Shown: piece by piece, positions 56,781-64,000 of the stretch
Layout of the letters: each line of letters begins with the position of its first letter
Position numbering within the stretch: position 1 is the first letter of the stretch
From: Sporobacter sp963675425
GTDB lineage: Bacteria; Bacillota; Clostridia; Oscillospirales; Oscillospiraceae
Reading direction: 5' to 3'
NCBI GenBank assembly: GCA_963675425.1
Contig: OY776214.1
Span: 2,542,001-2,606,000, forward strand
Length of the DNA: 64,000 bases
The notes under the pieces: model-generated
What the model was told of the DNA's origin: nothing
The model's database searches: none
What the model saw: the letters and a program-made list of their open reading frames with translations, nothing else
Made by a program: the position numbers and the translations under genes

Positions 56781-58169
56781 GTGAAAAAAACCTACATATT
56801 GGATACAAACGTCCTGCTGCAAACACCCACAGCAATTTTGGCTTTCGGAGACAACGATGTCGTCATTCCCGAGGTTGTCCTGGAGGAACTGGACAAAATT
56901 AAAAAAGAATCCAACGAAATTGGCGCCAACGCGCGGCAAACGGCCCGCCTGCTCGATGCTCTCCGGGAACGGGGAGACTTGACACGCGGCGTGATGCTGC
57001 CCGGAGGCGGCCTTTTGCGTATTGAGCTGAATTTTACGGAGATTGTACTGCCGGAATCGTGGCACGCGCAAAAGGCCGACAACAGAATCCTCAAGGTCTG
57101 TAAGGGCCTGACCGAGCGCGGCGAGAAGGCGATCCTTGTGTCAAAGGACGTTTTTCAGCGGATCAAGGGCGACATTATCGGCGTGCCGGCGCAGGATTTT
57201 AAAAACGAGCAAGTCAGCGTGTCGGACGCCGGCTATACGGGGCGGACGCTCCTGTATGCCACAGCGCGTAAAATCGGCGAGTTTTACAAGAAAGGCTCGC
57301 TGGACTTAAAATACATCAAGGACATTGACGAGGAAACGGGGGATGAGCGGCCGTACGAGCTGTTCCGCAACGAATTTGTCGTACTTACGAGCCTCGAGAG
57401 CAGTAAACATACGGCGCTTGGGCGCTTTGATGGTGAGAAGCTCGTTACGCTCCAGTATATCGAGGAGCGGCCCTTCGGCGTCACGGCGCGCAACGTGGGG
57501 CAGAAATTTGTGCAGGAGGCGCTCATGATGAGCTGTGACGAGGTCCCGCTCGTCATCGTCAAGGGGGCGGCAGGTACGGCCAAGACGTTCTTATCGCTGG
57601 CGGTGGGCTTACATAAAATCATGAACGTCAAGCAGCGCCAGTACCGTAAAATTCTCGTCTGCCGGCCCAACGTGAAGTTTGACGAGGATATCGGTTTTCT
57701 GCCCGGCAGCGAGACGGAGAAGCTGGCTCCGTTCATGCGCTCCGTTATCGACAACCTGGAGATTCTTTTAGACAGCAGCGAGTGCGACCGGTATCAAAAC
57801 GAAAACGAGCTTTCCGACAAGGTCTCCGAGCTGTTTCACCGCAACATCGTTACAACCGAGGCCATCGCCTACATCCGTGGCCGCTCCATCCAGAAGAATT
57901 GGGTTATCATCGACGAGGCGCAAAATCTCACGCCCAAGCAGATTAAGGGCATCGTCACACGCGCGGGCAAGGGCACAAAAATTATCCTCATCGGCGACCC
58001 GGACCAGATCGACCACCCGTATCTCGACAGCCGCACCAACGGGCTGTGCTACGCCTCTGAGCGCATGAAGGGCAGCCGTTACTGCTGCCAGATCACCATG
58101 CACGACGACGAGTGTGAAAGAAGCCCGCTGGCGTTTGACAGCGCCGTGCGCATGAACACGCATGTGTGA
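56781..58169 (+). CDS. PIN-PhoH family ATPase (YlaK-like)
   Basis: 462 residues from a GTG (GGGGGA upstream). The N-terminal PIN domain (residues 1-140) has Asp8 (LDTNVLLQ), Glu35 or Glu36 and Asp100, the usual metal-binding acids of a ribonuclease. The C-terminal PhoH ATPase has Walker A GAAGTAKT (262-269), VCRPNVKFDEDIGFLPG and Walker B VIIDEAQN. PIN-PhoH proteins are ATP-dependent RNA-unwinding/cleaving enzymes in actinobacteria and Firmicutes. The role here is likely RNA maintenance. No operon partner. Confidence 0.93.
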   Translation: MKKTYILDTNVLLQTPTAILAFGDNDVVIPEVVLEELDKIKKESNEIGANARQTARLLDALRERGDLTRGVMLPGGGLLRIELNFTEIVLPESWHAQKADNRILKVCKGLTERGEKAILVSKDVFQRIKGDIIGVPAQDFKNEQVSVSDAGYTGRTLLYATARKIGEFYKKGSLDLKYIKDIDEETGDERPYELFRNEFVVLTSLESSKHTALGRFDGEKLVTLQYIEERPFGVTARNVGQKFVQEALMMSCDEVPLVIVKGAAGTAKTFLSLAVGLHKIMNVKQRQYRKILVCRPNVKFDEDIGFLPGSETEKLAPFMRSVIDNLEILLDSSECDRYQNENELSDKVSELFHRNIVTTEAIAYIRGRSIQKNWVIIDEAQNLTPKQIKGIVTRAGKGTKIILIGDPDQIDHPYLDSRTNGLCYASERMKGSRYCCQITMHDDECERSPLAFDSAVRMNTHV

Positions 58170-58247
58170 ACAGCAAAGTCGCTATAAAGCAGTCTGTTTT
58201 CTGATTTAAAACCTTCCGTCCTCCTGATTTAACGGCTAAAAGCCGGA

Positions 58248-58275
58248 GGAACAAAATTGTAGGAAATTTTGTTCC
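58248..58275 (+). other. Hairpin upstream of the toxin promoter
   Basis: GGAACAAAATT / AATTTTGTTCC, 11-base perfect stem with a 6-base loop, in the 278-base gap before the toxin gene. It precedes the promoter and may be the terminator of the phoH-like gene, although its T run is inside the stem. Confidence 0.5.
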
Positions 58276-58281
58276 AAAAGC

Positions 58282-58310
58282 TTGTCCTTAAAACACCGCG
58301 TCAGTATAAT
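58282..58310 (+). promoter_or_regulatory. Sigma-A promoter of the toxin gene
   Basis: TTGTCC, 17-base spacer, TATAAT. Transcription would begin near 58317, about 130 bases before the TTG start, leaving a leader that contains a terminator. Confidence 0.75.
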
Positions 58311-58389
58311 GGGAAATGTAATAATTTGCCGATGGAGCGGAGGGCCGAACAAGTCCATATAGAGCCTTAGAGCCGAAAAACTGCGGGCG

Positions 58390-58416
58390 AGAGCCGGTAG
58401 GTTTTGGCTCTTTTTT
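58390..58416 (+). promoter_or_regulatory. Attenuator-like terminator in the toxin leader
   Basis: AGAGCC-N10-GGCTCT followed by TTTTTT lies inside the leader, 31 bases before the toxin start. An upstream segment GAGCCGAAAAAC (58367-) could pair with the same GTTTTGGCTC arm as an alternative fold. GAGCC occurs three times in the leader. This is what a transcription attenuator or riboswitch looks like, but it does not match a class I know. Confidence 0.55.
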
Positions 58417-58447
58417 GCTCCAAGGCCCAATAAGGAGGAAGGACAGC

Positions 58448-60667
58448 TTGGGAAAGTACACGGGAAACCTAGTCAACGCAACGGACGCGGCCGTCGTGGC
58501 TTGGCTGACCAGCCATGAAGACGAATTAGATACGCCGCCGCCTCAAAAAACAGAAACGGAAAGCCAAGCGCCGCGCAGCAGCCCGGCTGAGCTCACACCC
58601 GAGACGATCGACAAAATGCCGTTTTCGGAAGGTACAAAAGCGGAGATGCTGGCCAGATTAAACGACCCGGGAAATGGGATTTCATTATATGGTCCAATTG
58701 ATCTGATACATAATGTGAATGACGTATTGAAGCAAATTAATACGACGGATGACTCTGTAAATGATTCAATGCTTTTAACACCTTTTGGTCCTGTTCCAAA
58801 AAATATTGAGGAACTTCCGACGTTGCTGGATATATTTGATTGGGATACAGATATACCTTCCACTAGGGTACAATCGGAATTCAAACCTGTTACACAGCAG
58901 GCGGCTAACATTCGAAATCAAATGCAGGAAATCAATGGTTATTTTTATGATATTCCAATATCTCCTTATCCGTTTTTAAACGATCCGCTTAAGACGATCC
59001 AGGAATTTGCGTCGGGAAACCGTTCTGTATCACCGTTTACGGCGGACCAGGAAGAAGATATTAAAGCGCAGATGCAGGCTCTGACAGAGGATGAATTGGT
59101 ATATCCTGATGTTTTCCCTTTAACGATACCGCATCAAACAGCTCAGGAAAAAAGGGAAGCCTTATATGATGAATGGTTGGGGCTGCAGGAGCAATACAAC
59201 GAAATTATTAATTCGGAAGCTTACATTAATGAAAATTGGGAACGGTGGCTGTTACTGGCGGACCCCGCTACTGTCCTAACCGAAGAGGAGAAAAAAGAAG
59301 CGGCGGTGGCAGTGTCTATCCTGCAGAATTATACGTTAAAGCGTGATATTGAGGACGATTGGAATATATATAGTGATGTTGATAACAAAGCCAATTATGC
59401 CATGCTTACATCACTACTGGAAGTTAAGTCCAGTAAGCTAGATGCATTAGCTTATGGCGCTGCAGATGCATTACCATTAGAACTAAACCCATTATACGAG
59501 GAAACGATGGCAAGAATCAACACAAGAGCTCGAGTAACAGAAACGCCTCTTAAATCTTATCAGAAAATGATGTTTCAGAATAACCTTCAGTATTCTGATT
59601 TGTCCAGGCAGGCCTATCCAGGTTACTATATCACCGGGAATGTTACCACTAATCTTGCCATGCTGGCATTGGGTGCGGAAGCACTTGGTGCAATGGGTGT
59701 CGTAAGCACCGCAGCTAAAAGCGCGATTTTGTTTGGCACAAACAGTGCCTTGCAGTCCGCTTCAAGTCAGGACTGGTCCACTCCCGGGCAAGCGGTCGGC
59801 GATGTAGTTTTGGACACAGGCGTCGGTATTTTAAGCGGTTATGTCGGCGGTAAGGCAGCGGAGTTGGCTATATTAAAAGTTGGACTTATACTCGAAAATT
59901 CCGATTTATCCGTGGATGCCATAAACTTTTTGCTTTCGGGCACGGGGGGATTTTCGTTCGGCGTTGCGCAGACGGGTACGATCGAGGTGTCTAAGCTCGT
60001 TGAAGCGGGAATAACGGGAGAACCGTATCAGTTTGACGCGGCGGGCGCCGCGATCAATATTACAGTATCAACCCTGTTTGCCACCCTTGAAGTATTAAAG
60101 AGCAAATATCTTGCTGATCCGACGGAATATAAGCTAGCCTCGGAGATTGAGAACAGTCTAAAAAACGGTGATGTAGACGGCGTTGAAAAGGCGGTCGAGT
60201 TCATCAACAAAAAAGCGGAAACCATTGACCTGAAAGCAATTGAAAAGTCAAATGCCGCCCTTGCCGGAGGCAAGGATGAGGGATATAATGGAAGCAACTC
60301 CACGCTCGATGAGGCTATATATAAGAACTGGTACGGCGACGAGTGGCATCCACCGACCACGGGTGGGGGGAAGACGTTCAATAAACTTCCACCAAATGAT
60401 TCTCAACTCAAACATATTTTTAGAAATGCAGAAGGTCACTTGCCTGATACATTTGATAACAGGTATTTATTAGAAAGTATAGCAAACACTCAGACGTATT
60501 ATTTAGGTACTGATAAATATGGTACGCAATGGTATTCATGGACTCGTAATAACGGTACGCAAGTTTGGGTAAGGTCTCGACAAGGTACTATTATTAATGG
60601 TGGTATAAATAATAATCCGTTGACATTTGATCCTGACACTGGATTAAATGCAAATCCGTATAGATAA
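58448..60667 (+). CDS. Large polymorphic-toxin-type protein with C-terminal nuclease-like tip
   Basis: 739 residues from a TTG at 58448 (AAGGAGGA, 8 bases). No signal peptide. Residues 1-75 Pro/Glu-rich; 75-340 acidic helical; 370-560 a Gly/Ala-rich hydrophobic region with GNVTTNLAMLALGAEALGAMG and SGYVGGKAAELA, like pre-toxin translocation regions; then a helical junction ending GGKDEGYNG (about 612). The last 100 residues (His656 in LKHIFRN, then EGHLPDTFDNRYLL, YYLGTDKYGTQWY, WVRSRQGTIINGGI, DPDTGLNANPYR) match a toxin tip of CDI/Rhs systems, probably an RNase-like BECR-fold domain. This tip is AT-richer than the rest. An immunity-like gene follows. Confidence 0.75.
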   Translation: MGKYTGNLVNATDAAVVAWLTSHEDELDTPPPQKTETESQAPRSSPAELTPETIDKMPFSEGTKAEMLARLNDPGNGISLYGPIDLIHNVNDVLKQINTTDDSVNDSMLLTPFGPVPKNIEELPTLLDIFDWDTDIPSTRVQSEFKPVTQQAANIRNQMQEINGYFYDIPISPYPFLNDPLKTIQEFASGNRSVSPFTADQEEDIKAQMQALTEDELVYPDVFPLTIPHQTAQEKREALYDEWLGLQEQYNEIINSEAYINENWERWLLLADPATVLTEEEKKEAAVAVSILQNYTLKRDIEDDWNIYSDVDNKANYAMLTSLLEVKSSKLDALAYGAADALPLELNPLYEETMARINTRARVTETPLKSYQKMMFQNNLQYSDLSRQAYPGYYITGNVTTNLAMLALGAEALGAMGVVSTAAKSAILFGTNSALQSASSQDWSTPGQAVGDVVLDTGVGILSGYVGGKAAELAILKVGLILENSDLSVDAINFLLSGTGGFSFGVAQTGTIEVSKLVEAGITGEPYQFDAAGAAINITVSTLFATLEVLKSKYLADPTEYKLASEIENSLKNGDVDGVEKAVEFINKKAETIDLKAIEKSNAALAGGKDEGYNGSNSTLDEAIYKNWYGDEWHPPTTGGGKTFNKLPPNDSQLKHIFRNAEGHLPDTFDNRYLLESIANTQTYYLGTDKYGTQWYSWTRNNGTQVWVRSRQGTIINGGINNNPLTFDPDTGLNANPYR

Positions 60668-60679
60668 AGGAGAGAATTT

Positions 60680-61030
60680 ATGATGTTAACAAAAAAACAA
60701 GCATATTTAGCTACATTCCACTACTTAGATAAACTATATGATGAGAAACCTGATGAGACTTTGGGTGATTTGCTTAGTTCAATGAACCCATATTTATTCA
60801 ACGATTCAAATTCTGCAGATCCTGCAACATGGTTTGATTGGGTTAAATGTATCGAGTTGATAACAAAAAATGATCAATTATCACCAAACGACGTATTTCA
60901 GGCGATGATATATTTTATTCGGTTCCATGAGCAAGAATTTGGGTACAAATTTTCACATATTTTAAAAAGAATAAATAGTACGGGCCAAGATCAAAAATGG
61001 ATCGATAGTATAAATAGCGTTCAAGAGTAG
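60680..61030 (+). CDS. Candidate immunity protein for the toxin
   Basis: 116 residues with AAGGAG before the start (ATGATG, 60680 or 60683), 12 bases downstream of the toxin. Helical, acidic/aromatic: LATFHYLDKLYDEKPDE, WFDWVKCIELI, FIRFHEQEFGY. AT-rich like the toxin tip. Size, position and base composition fit a cognate immunity gene of a polymorphic toxin. No known immunity family is recognised. Confidence 0.65.
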   Translation: MMLTKKQAYLATFHYLDKLYDEKPDETLGDLLSSMNPYLFNDSNSADPATWFDWVKCIELITKNDQLSPNDVFQAMIYFIRFHEQEFGYKFSHILKRINSTGQDQKWIDSINSVQE

Positions 61031-61121
61031 ACGCATCACACTGGCCGCATCATAAGAGTCATTTGTGCGTTATCAAGGGATATCAGATATTATACGGCTG
61101 CGCACTATGAGACATAAACAT

Positions 61122-61148
61122 ATCACCCCCGCCATCGGCGGGGGTGAT
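61122..61148 (+). terminator. Terminator after the toxin-immunity pair
   Basis: Twelve-base perfect stem ATCACCCCCGCC / GGCGGGGGTGAT with an ATC loop, then GCTTTT. It ends the toxin transcript before the decayed junction copy. Confidence 0.85.
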
Positions 61149-61181
61149 GCTTTTAATGGACCGTACGGCTAAAAGCGCTAC

Positions 61182-61347
61182 CCGGCGGAATATAAGCTGG
61201 CCTCGGAGATTGAGAAAGTCTGAAAACCGGTGATGTAGACGGTGTTGAGAAGGCGTTAAGTTCGTCAACAAAAAGCGGAAACCATTGACCTGAAAGTAAT
61301 TGAAAATTCATATACCGCCCTTGCCGGAGGCAAGGATGAGGGATATA
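61182..61347 (+). pseudogene. Decayed duplicate of the toxin junction segment
   Basis: About 166 bases closely matching 60119-60287 of the toxin gene (the segment from the PTEYKLASEIE region to GGKDEGY). Three single-base deletions break the frame and substitutions are few. It stops at the point where the toxin tip begins. No tip or start codon accompanies it. The other part of the 61031-61518 gap holds only the terminator at 61122 and featureless sequence after 61350. Confidence 0.85.
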
Positions 61348-61518
61348 GCTTGTTTTTAATTAAGTATGCCTGAAATATGGCTTTCGCCGCTCCGGCGCGG
61401 CCGCGCCGGGGGCTGTGCTTTTGCGGTGACGACCGTCGCTGGTAAATATTTGGCCTTGAATAAACGGTAACAAATAGTTACAATATAGTTACAACGTTTG
61501 ATTCGAGGAGTGAAGCCA

Positions 61519-62325
61519 TTGAAGAGAAGCATCTTTACTATTGTTTTAGTCCTTTGTCTGGCGGCCGCGATGATTGTCCCCGCCGCTGCCGTATCGATGG
61601 AGATTGACAACACCCTGGCGATTCAAGATGTCTACATATATAACGATACATCCTACGTGCCGCTTCGGGCCGTTACCAATTTCATCTGCCCTGACGCAAC
61701 GGTTTCGTGGGCAAATAACACGGCCTATATTAAAAAGAGCGATTTAACGGTGTCGGCCCGCCCGGGAGACTGTTACATTGAAGCCAATGGCCGTATGCTG
61801 TACGCCAAGGACGGCGTCCGGCTCGTCAGCGATACGACCATGGTGCCTATCCGGGTGCTGGCGGAAGCGCTCGGCGCGGCTGTCACCTGGAATGGAGACA
61901 CACAGACCGTTTCCGTTAAGAGCGGGAGCGGGACGATTAAGTCCGGTGACAGCTATTATGCTAGTGACAGCGTCTACTGGCTGGCGCGCATCATTAACGC
62001 CGAAAGCGAGAGCGAACCGCTCACTGGCAAAATCGCCGTCGGCAATGTGATTATGAACCGTGTGGCCAGCCGCGAGTTCCCCAACACGATTTATGGCGTT
62101 ATCTTTGACGACCGGTGGGGCGGTCAGTTTGAGCCGGCCTCCAACGGCACCGTTTACAATACGCCGACGAATGAGAGCGTCTTGGCAGCCAAGCTCGTTC
62201 TGGACGGCGCGTCCATAGTCGGAAACAGCCTGTTTTTCCTCAATCCGGATAAATCCACAAACCTGTGGACGACGCAGAACCGTACGCTCATCACAACTAT
62301 CGGCAATCACGTGTTTTATGTATAA
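61519..62325 (+). CDS. SleB-like spore cortex/cell-wall hydrolase with copper-amine-oxidase-like N domain
   Basis: 268 residues from the TTG at 61519 (GAGGAG, 8 bases). Signal peptide (KRSIFTIVLVLCLAAAMIVPAAA). Residues about 35-132 contain two copies of the V-P-L/I-R-x-x-x-x-x-x-G/P element of the copper amine oxidase N-terminal-like domain (YVPLRAVTN, MVPIRVLAEALGA), a wall-binding stalk. Residues about 145-268 are the SleB/Hydrolase_2 lytic transglycosylase: Glu162 in IINAESESEPLTGKIAVGNVIMNRV, then FYV end. Acts on spore cortex or vegetative wall. A terminator follows. Confidence 0.92.
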   Translation: MKRSIFTIVLVLCLAAAMIVPAAAVSMEIDNTLAIQDVYIYNDTSYVPLRAVTNFICPDATVSWANNTAYIKKSDLTVSARPGDCYIEANGRMLYAKDGVRLVSDTTMVPIRVLAEALGAAVTWNGDTQTVSVKSGSGTIKSGDSYYASDSVYWLARIINAESESEPLTGKIAVGNVIMNRVASREFPNTIYGVIFDDRWGGQFEPASNGTVYNTPTNESVLAAKLVLDGASIVGNSLFFLNPDKSTNLWTTQNRTLITTIGNHVFYV

Positions 62326-62346
62326 ACGCCGTTATATTAATACAAC

Positions 62347-62376
62347 AAACAGGGATGGCTTAAGCCATCCCTGTTT
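62347..62376. terminator. Terminator between sleB-like and ablB
   Basis: Perfect palindrome AAACAGGGATGGCTT / AAGCCATCCCTGTTT, bidirectional. Confidence 0.85.
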
Positions 62377-62411
62377 GCTGTATAAGCCTTTTATCTTCTG
62401 ACCGGGTTACA

Positions 62412-63290
62412 TCACTGACCGGCCAGGCTTTTGTACCAGACGTTCATGCTTTCAAGGCTGCCGGAGATGTCCGTGTTGTTGACGAGCGTGCCGGCCAGGA
62501 CGTAGTCCTGCCGGGCAAACGTGATGTTCATACCATAGGAGACGGCGCGCGCGATGGTATAAGCTGTTTGTATGCCGCGTTTTTTCATCTCCCGGTCCAT
62601 GGTGAAAAGCAGATGCGCGGCAAAACCGCGCGCTCTGTGGGAGGGGAGCGTGGCGAAATCCGTCATTTCAACATTTTCGGCCGCAATGTCCATCTCGCAG
62701 GAGGATGCGGCAACGAGCCGGTCCTTTTGGAAGATGCCGAAGTACACCGTTTCGTCGGCCATGGCCTCACGCAGAAAGCCGGGGTCACGGATGGGGAAGG
62801 GGTACGACTCAAAAACCTCCCCGTAAAGCGCCGCAAGCTCGTCCGTGTCATCCGGCGTCAGGATCCGGCAGGTCAGACAGCTGTCCAGCTCGGCCGGCGC
62901 CCCCAGCGGCGACGTCTCGTCGGCTAGCTTAATAACCTGTTTGATTTTATCCTCCCAGGCCGGCACAGCTCGTCCCTTGCTGAAGAATTTTGCCATGAAA
63001 AAGGCGTCTTCCCGGCCGTTAAAAAACAGTGGGACGCGCGCCTCGGGCTTGTATCCCGCGGCAGCGAAATCCGCGCTAAACGGTTCAGGTACCTTCGCGA
63101 TAATTTTGGTATAGCCTTCTTTGCAGGCCAGCGCGTCCATCCGCCCGAGGATGTCGGGATAATCCGCACTGTCGAGCTTCATGAGATATATCCGGTTGCT
63201 GCCTTTCCCGTGCTGTATGCGAGAACGGCCGAATGTCTCGACCCGGTCATTCTCGCGAGTACCCGGAACGGGCTTATTCATCCTGTTCAT
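62412..63290 (-). CDS. ablB: Beta-lysine N6-acetyltransferase AblB
   Basis: 292 residues from the ATG at 63290, which overlaps the ablA stop. A second ATG at 63281 is possible. GNAT domain in the C-terminal half: ELAALYGEVFESYPFPI, VEMTDFATLPSHRARGFAAHLL (acetyl-CoA loop) and YTIARAVSYGMNITFARQ. AblB acetylates beta-lysine made by the upstream lysine 2,3-aminomutase to give the osmolyte N6-acetyl-beta-lysine. The N-terminal half (YPDILGRMDALACKEGYTKIIAKVPE) is family-specific. The linked ablA makes the assignment firm. Confidence 0.92.
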   Translation of the reverse strand: MNRMNKPVPGTRENDRVETFGRSRIQHGKGSNRIYLMKLDSADYPDILGRMDALACKEGYTKIIAKVPEPFSADFAAAGYKPEARVPLFFNGREDAFFMAKFFSKGRAVPAWEDKIKQVIKLADETSPLGAPAELDSCLTCRILTPDDTDELAALYGEVFESYPFPIRDPGFLREAMADETVYFGIFQKDRLVAASSCEMDIAAENVEMTDFATLPSHRARGFAAHLLFTMDREMKKRGIQTAYTIARAVSYGMNITFARQDYVLAGTLVNNTDISGSLESMNVWYKSLAGQ

Positions 63291-64000
63291 AGCTTTCACG
63301 CCGGTGCAGCCGTGCGTTGTCCTCGGGGATGAGCGAAATGCCCTCGTCAAAGTCGCTTAAAAGCCGGCTGATGCCGATTTCCTTTTCGCGGTCCTCGGCG
63401 ATATCGGGCGCGATGCCGCAGTCCTCGCACATAGCTTGGCAGTCAGGTTCGTTATAATGATCGGGCTCTCTATAGGTCGTGATGACGCCCTCATAATTTC
63501 GGAGCACGACCTTTCTGGTCGACCAGGAGATGAGGTAGTTGGGCATGACGGGGATTTTTCCGCCGCCGCCCGGTGCATCGATGACATACGTCGGCACGGC
63601 AAAGCCGCTTGTGTGTCCGATCAGGCTTTCGATAATCTCTATGCCCTTTCCCACGGGCGTTCTAAAATGCGTCAAGCCCTCCGAGAGATCACACTGATAG
63701 AGGTAATACGGGCGCACTCTGTTTTTTACAAGCAGGTGTACGAGACTTTTAATAATGACGGGACAATCGTTGACGCCGGCCAGAAGGACTGATTGGTTGC
63801 CCAGCGGAATGCCGGCGTCGGCCAGCTTGCGGAGCGCGGCCTTTGACGACGGCGTTATTTCCTGCGGATGGTTAAAATGTGTATTGACCCAGATGGGATG
63901 GTGCTTTTTAAGCATGTCAACCAGCTCGTCCGTAATGCGGTAGGGGAGTACAACGGGCATCCGGCTGCCGATACGGATGACCTCCACATGCTCAATTTTC
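63274..64000 (-). CDS. ablA: Lysine 2,3-aminomutase AblA, C-terminal part (5' end outside window)
   Basis: The coding frame continues to the right edge of the window. The visible 242 residues include KIEHVEVIRIGSRMPVV, PVGKGIEIIESLIGHTSGFAVPTYVIDAPGGGGKIPV and a C-terminal CQAMCEDCGIAPD. These are the barrel end and zinc-cysteine tail of KamA/AblA. The radical-SAM CxxxCxxC motif would be upstream, outside the window. The enzyme turns L-alpha-lysine into L-beta-lysine with SAM, [4Fe-4S] and PLP. Its stop overlaps the ablB start. Confidence 0.93.
   Translation of the reverse strand, partial: KIEHVEVIRIGSRMPVVLPYRITDELVDMLKKHHPIWVNTHFNHPQEITPSSKAALRKLADAGIPLGNQSVLLAGVNDCPVIIKSLVHLLVKNRVRPYYLYQCDLSEGLTHFRTPVGKGIEIIESLIGHTSGFAVPTYVIDAPGGGGKIPVMPNYLISWSTRKVVLRNYEGVITTYREPDHYNEPDCQAMCEDCGIAPDIAEDREKEIGISRLLSDFDEGISLIPEDNARLHRRESYEQDE

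Overview
The window looks like a chromosomal segment of a moderately GC-rich, low-redox member of the Clostridia (Firmicutes), most likely the Oscillospiraceae/Oscillospirales group. The taxonomic guess is inference. It rests on frequent TTG and GTG starts behind strong GGAGG-type ribosome sites, a SleB-type cortex hydrolase, ablA/ablB, a PerR/reverse-rubrerythrin pair, van-like cell-wall genes, several uroporphyrinogen-decarboxylase-fold (URO-D) methyltransferase relatives and AT-rich phage genes at the left edge. No rRNA, tRNA or CRISPR array was seen.

Layout. 1-3.7 kb: 3' end of a prophage (tail-tip protein, XkdX, membrane/holin-like proteins, CHAP endolysin, a glycine-rich coiled-coil protein) closed by a terminator. 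3.9-13.8 kb: housekeeping and membrane genes, a GGDEF-EAL protein, a LysM-CAP secreted protein, a tadA-like deaminase and a perR-reverse rubrerythrin operon with a PerR-type box. 14.2-19.9 kb: a GGDEF/HD-GYP protein, two tandem MFS paralogues and a LysR regulator. 20-26.2 kb: an apparent catabolic operon of two MelB-like (GPH) symporters around three divergent URO-D-family proteins. 27-36.6 kb: a zinc-ribbon display protein and a van-like set (VanW, VanR/VanS-type two-component system, a small exported protein, VanY, then convergent alanine racemase and FemAB-type ligase) without a D-Ala-D-Lac ligase. 36.7-44.8 kb: DHA2 efflux pump, two metallo-beta-lactamase-fold proteins, Fe-S aldo/keto reductase, TauE/SafE permease plus DUF1634, nitroreductase, alcohol dehydrogenase. 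44.9-46.6 kb: an IS3-family element. 46.7-50.8 kb: small enzymes and acetyltransferases. 50.9-55.3 kb: an arsenic/metalloid locus (arsR, arsP-type permease, Cys-rich small protein, MFS, thioredoxin-like, CMD, arsC) with decayed acr3 and ferredoxin ends. 55.5-58.2 kb: transglutaminase and PhoH-type proteins. 58.2-61.4 kb: a polymorphic-toxin gene with an attenuator-like leader, a candidate immunity gene and a decayed duplicate of the toxin junction. 61.5-64 kb: SleB-like hydrolase and ablB/ablA (N-epsilon-acetyl-beta-lysine synthesis).

The two most unusual things are: (1) a family of four ~205-bp intergenic elements (11447, 26312, 47708, 51268), all in the same orientation. They share a chain of hairpins whose stems change in a compensatory way between copies around an invariant loop, so they are either a structured RNA or a small mobile repeat. 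(2) A toxin-immunity locus with a promoter-leader-terminator front end and a frameshifted second copy of exactly the segment before the toxin tip, evidence of toxin-cassette exchange.

Limits: all functions come from reading motifs and overall protein character. No database search or folding program was run.
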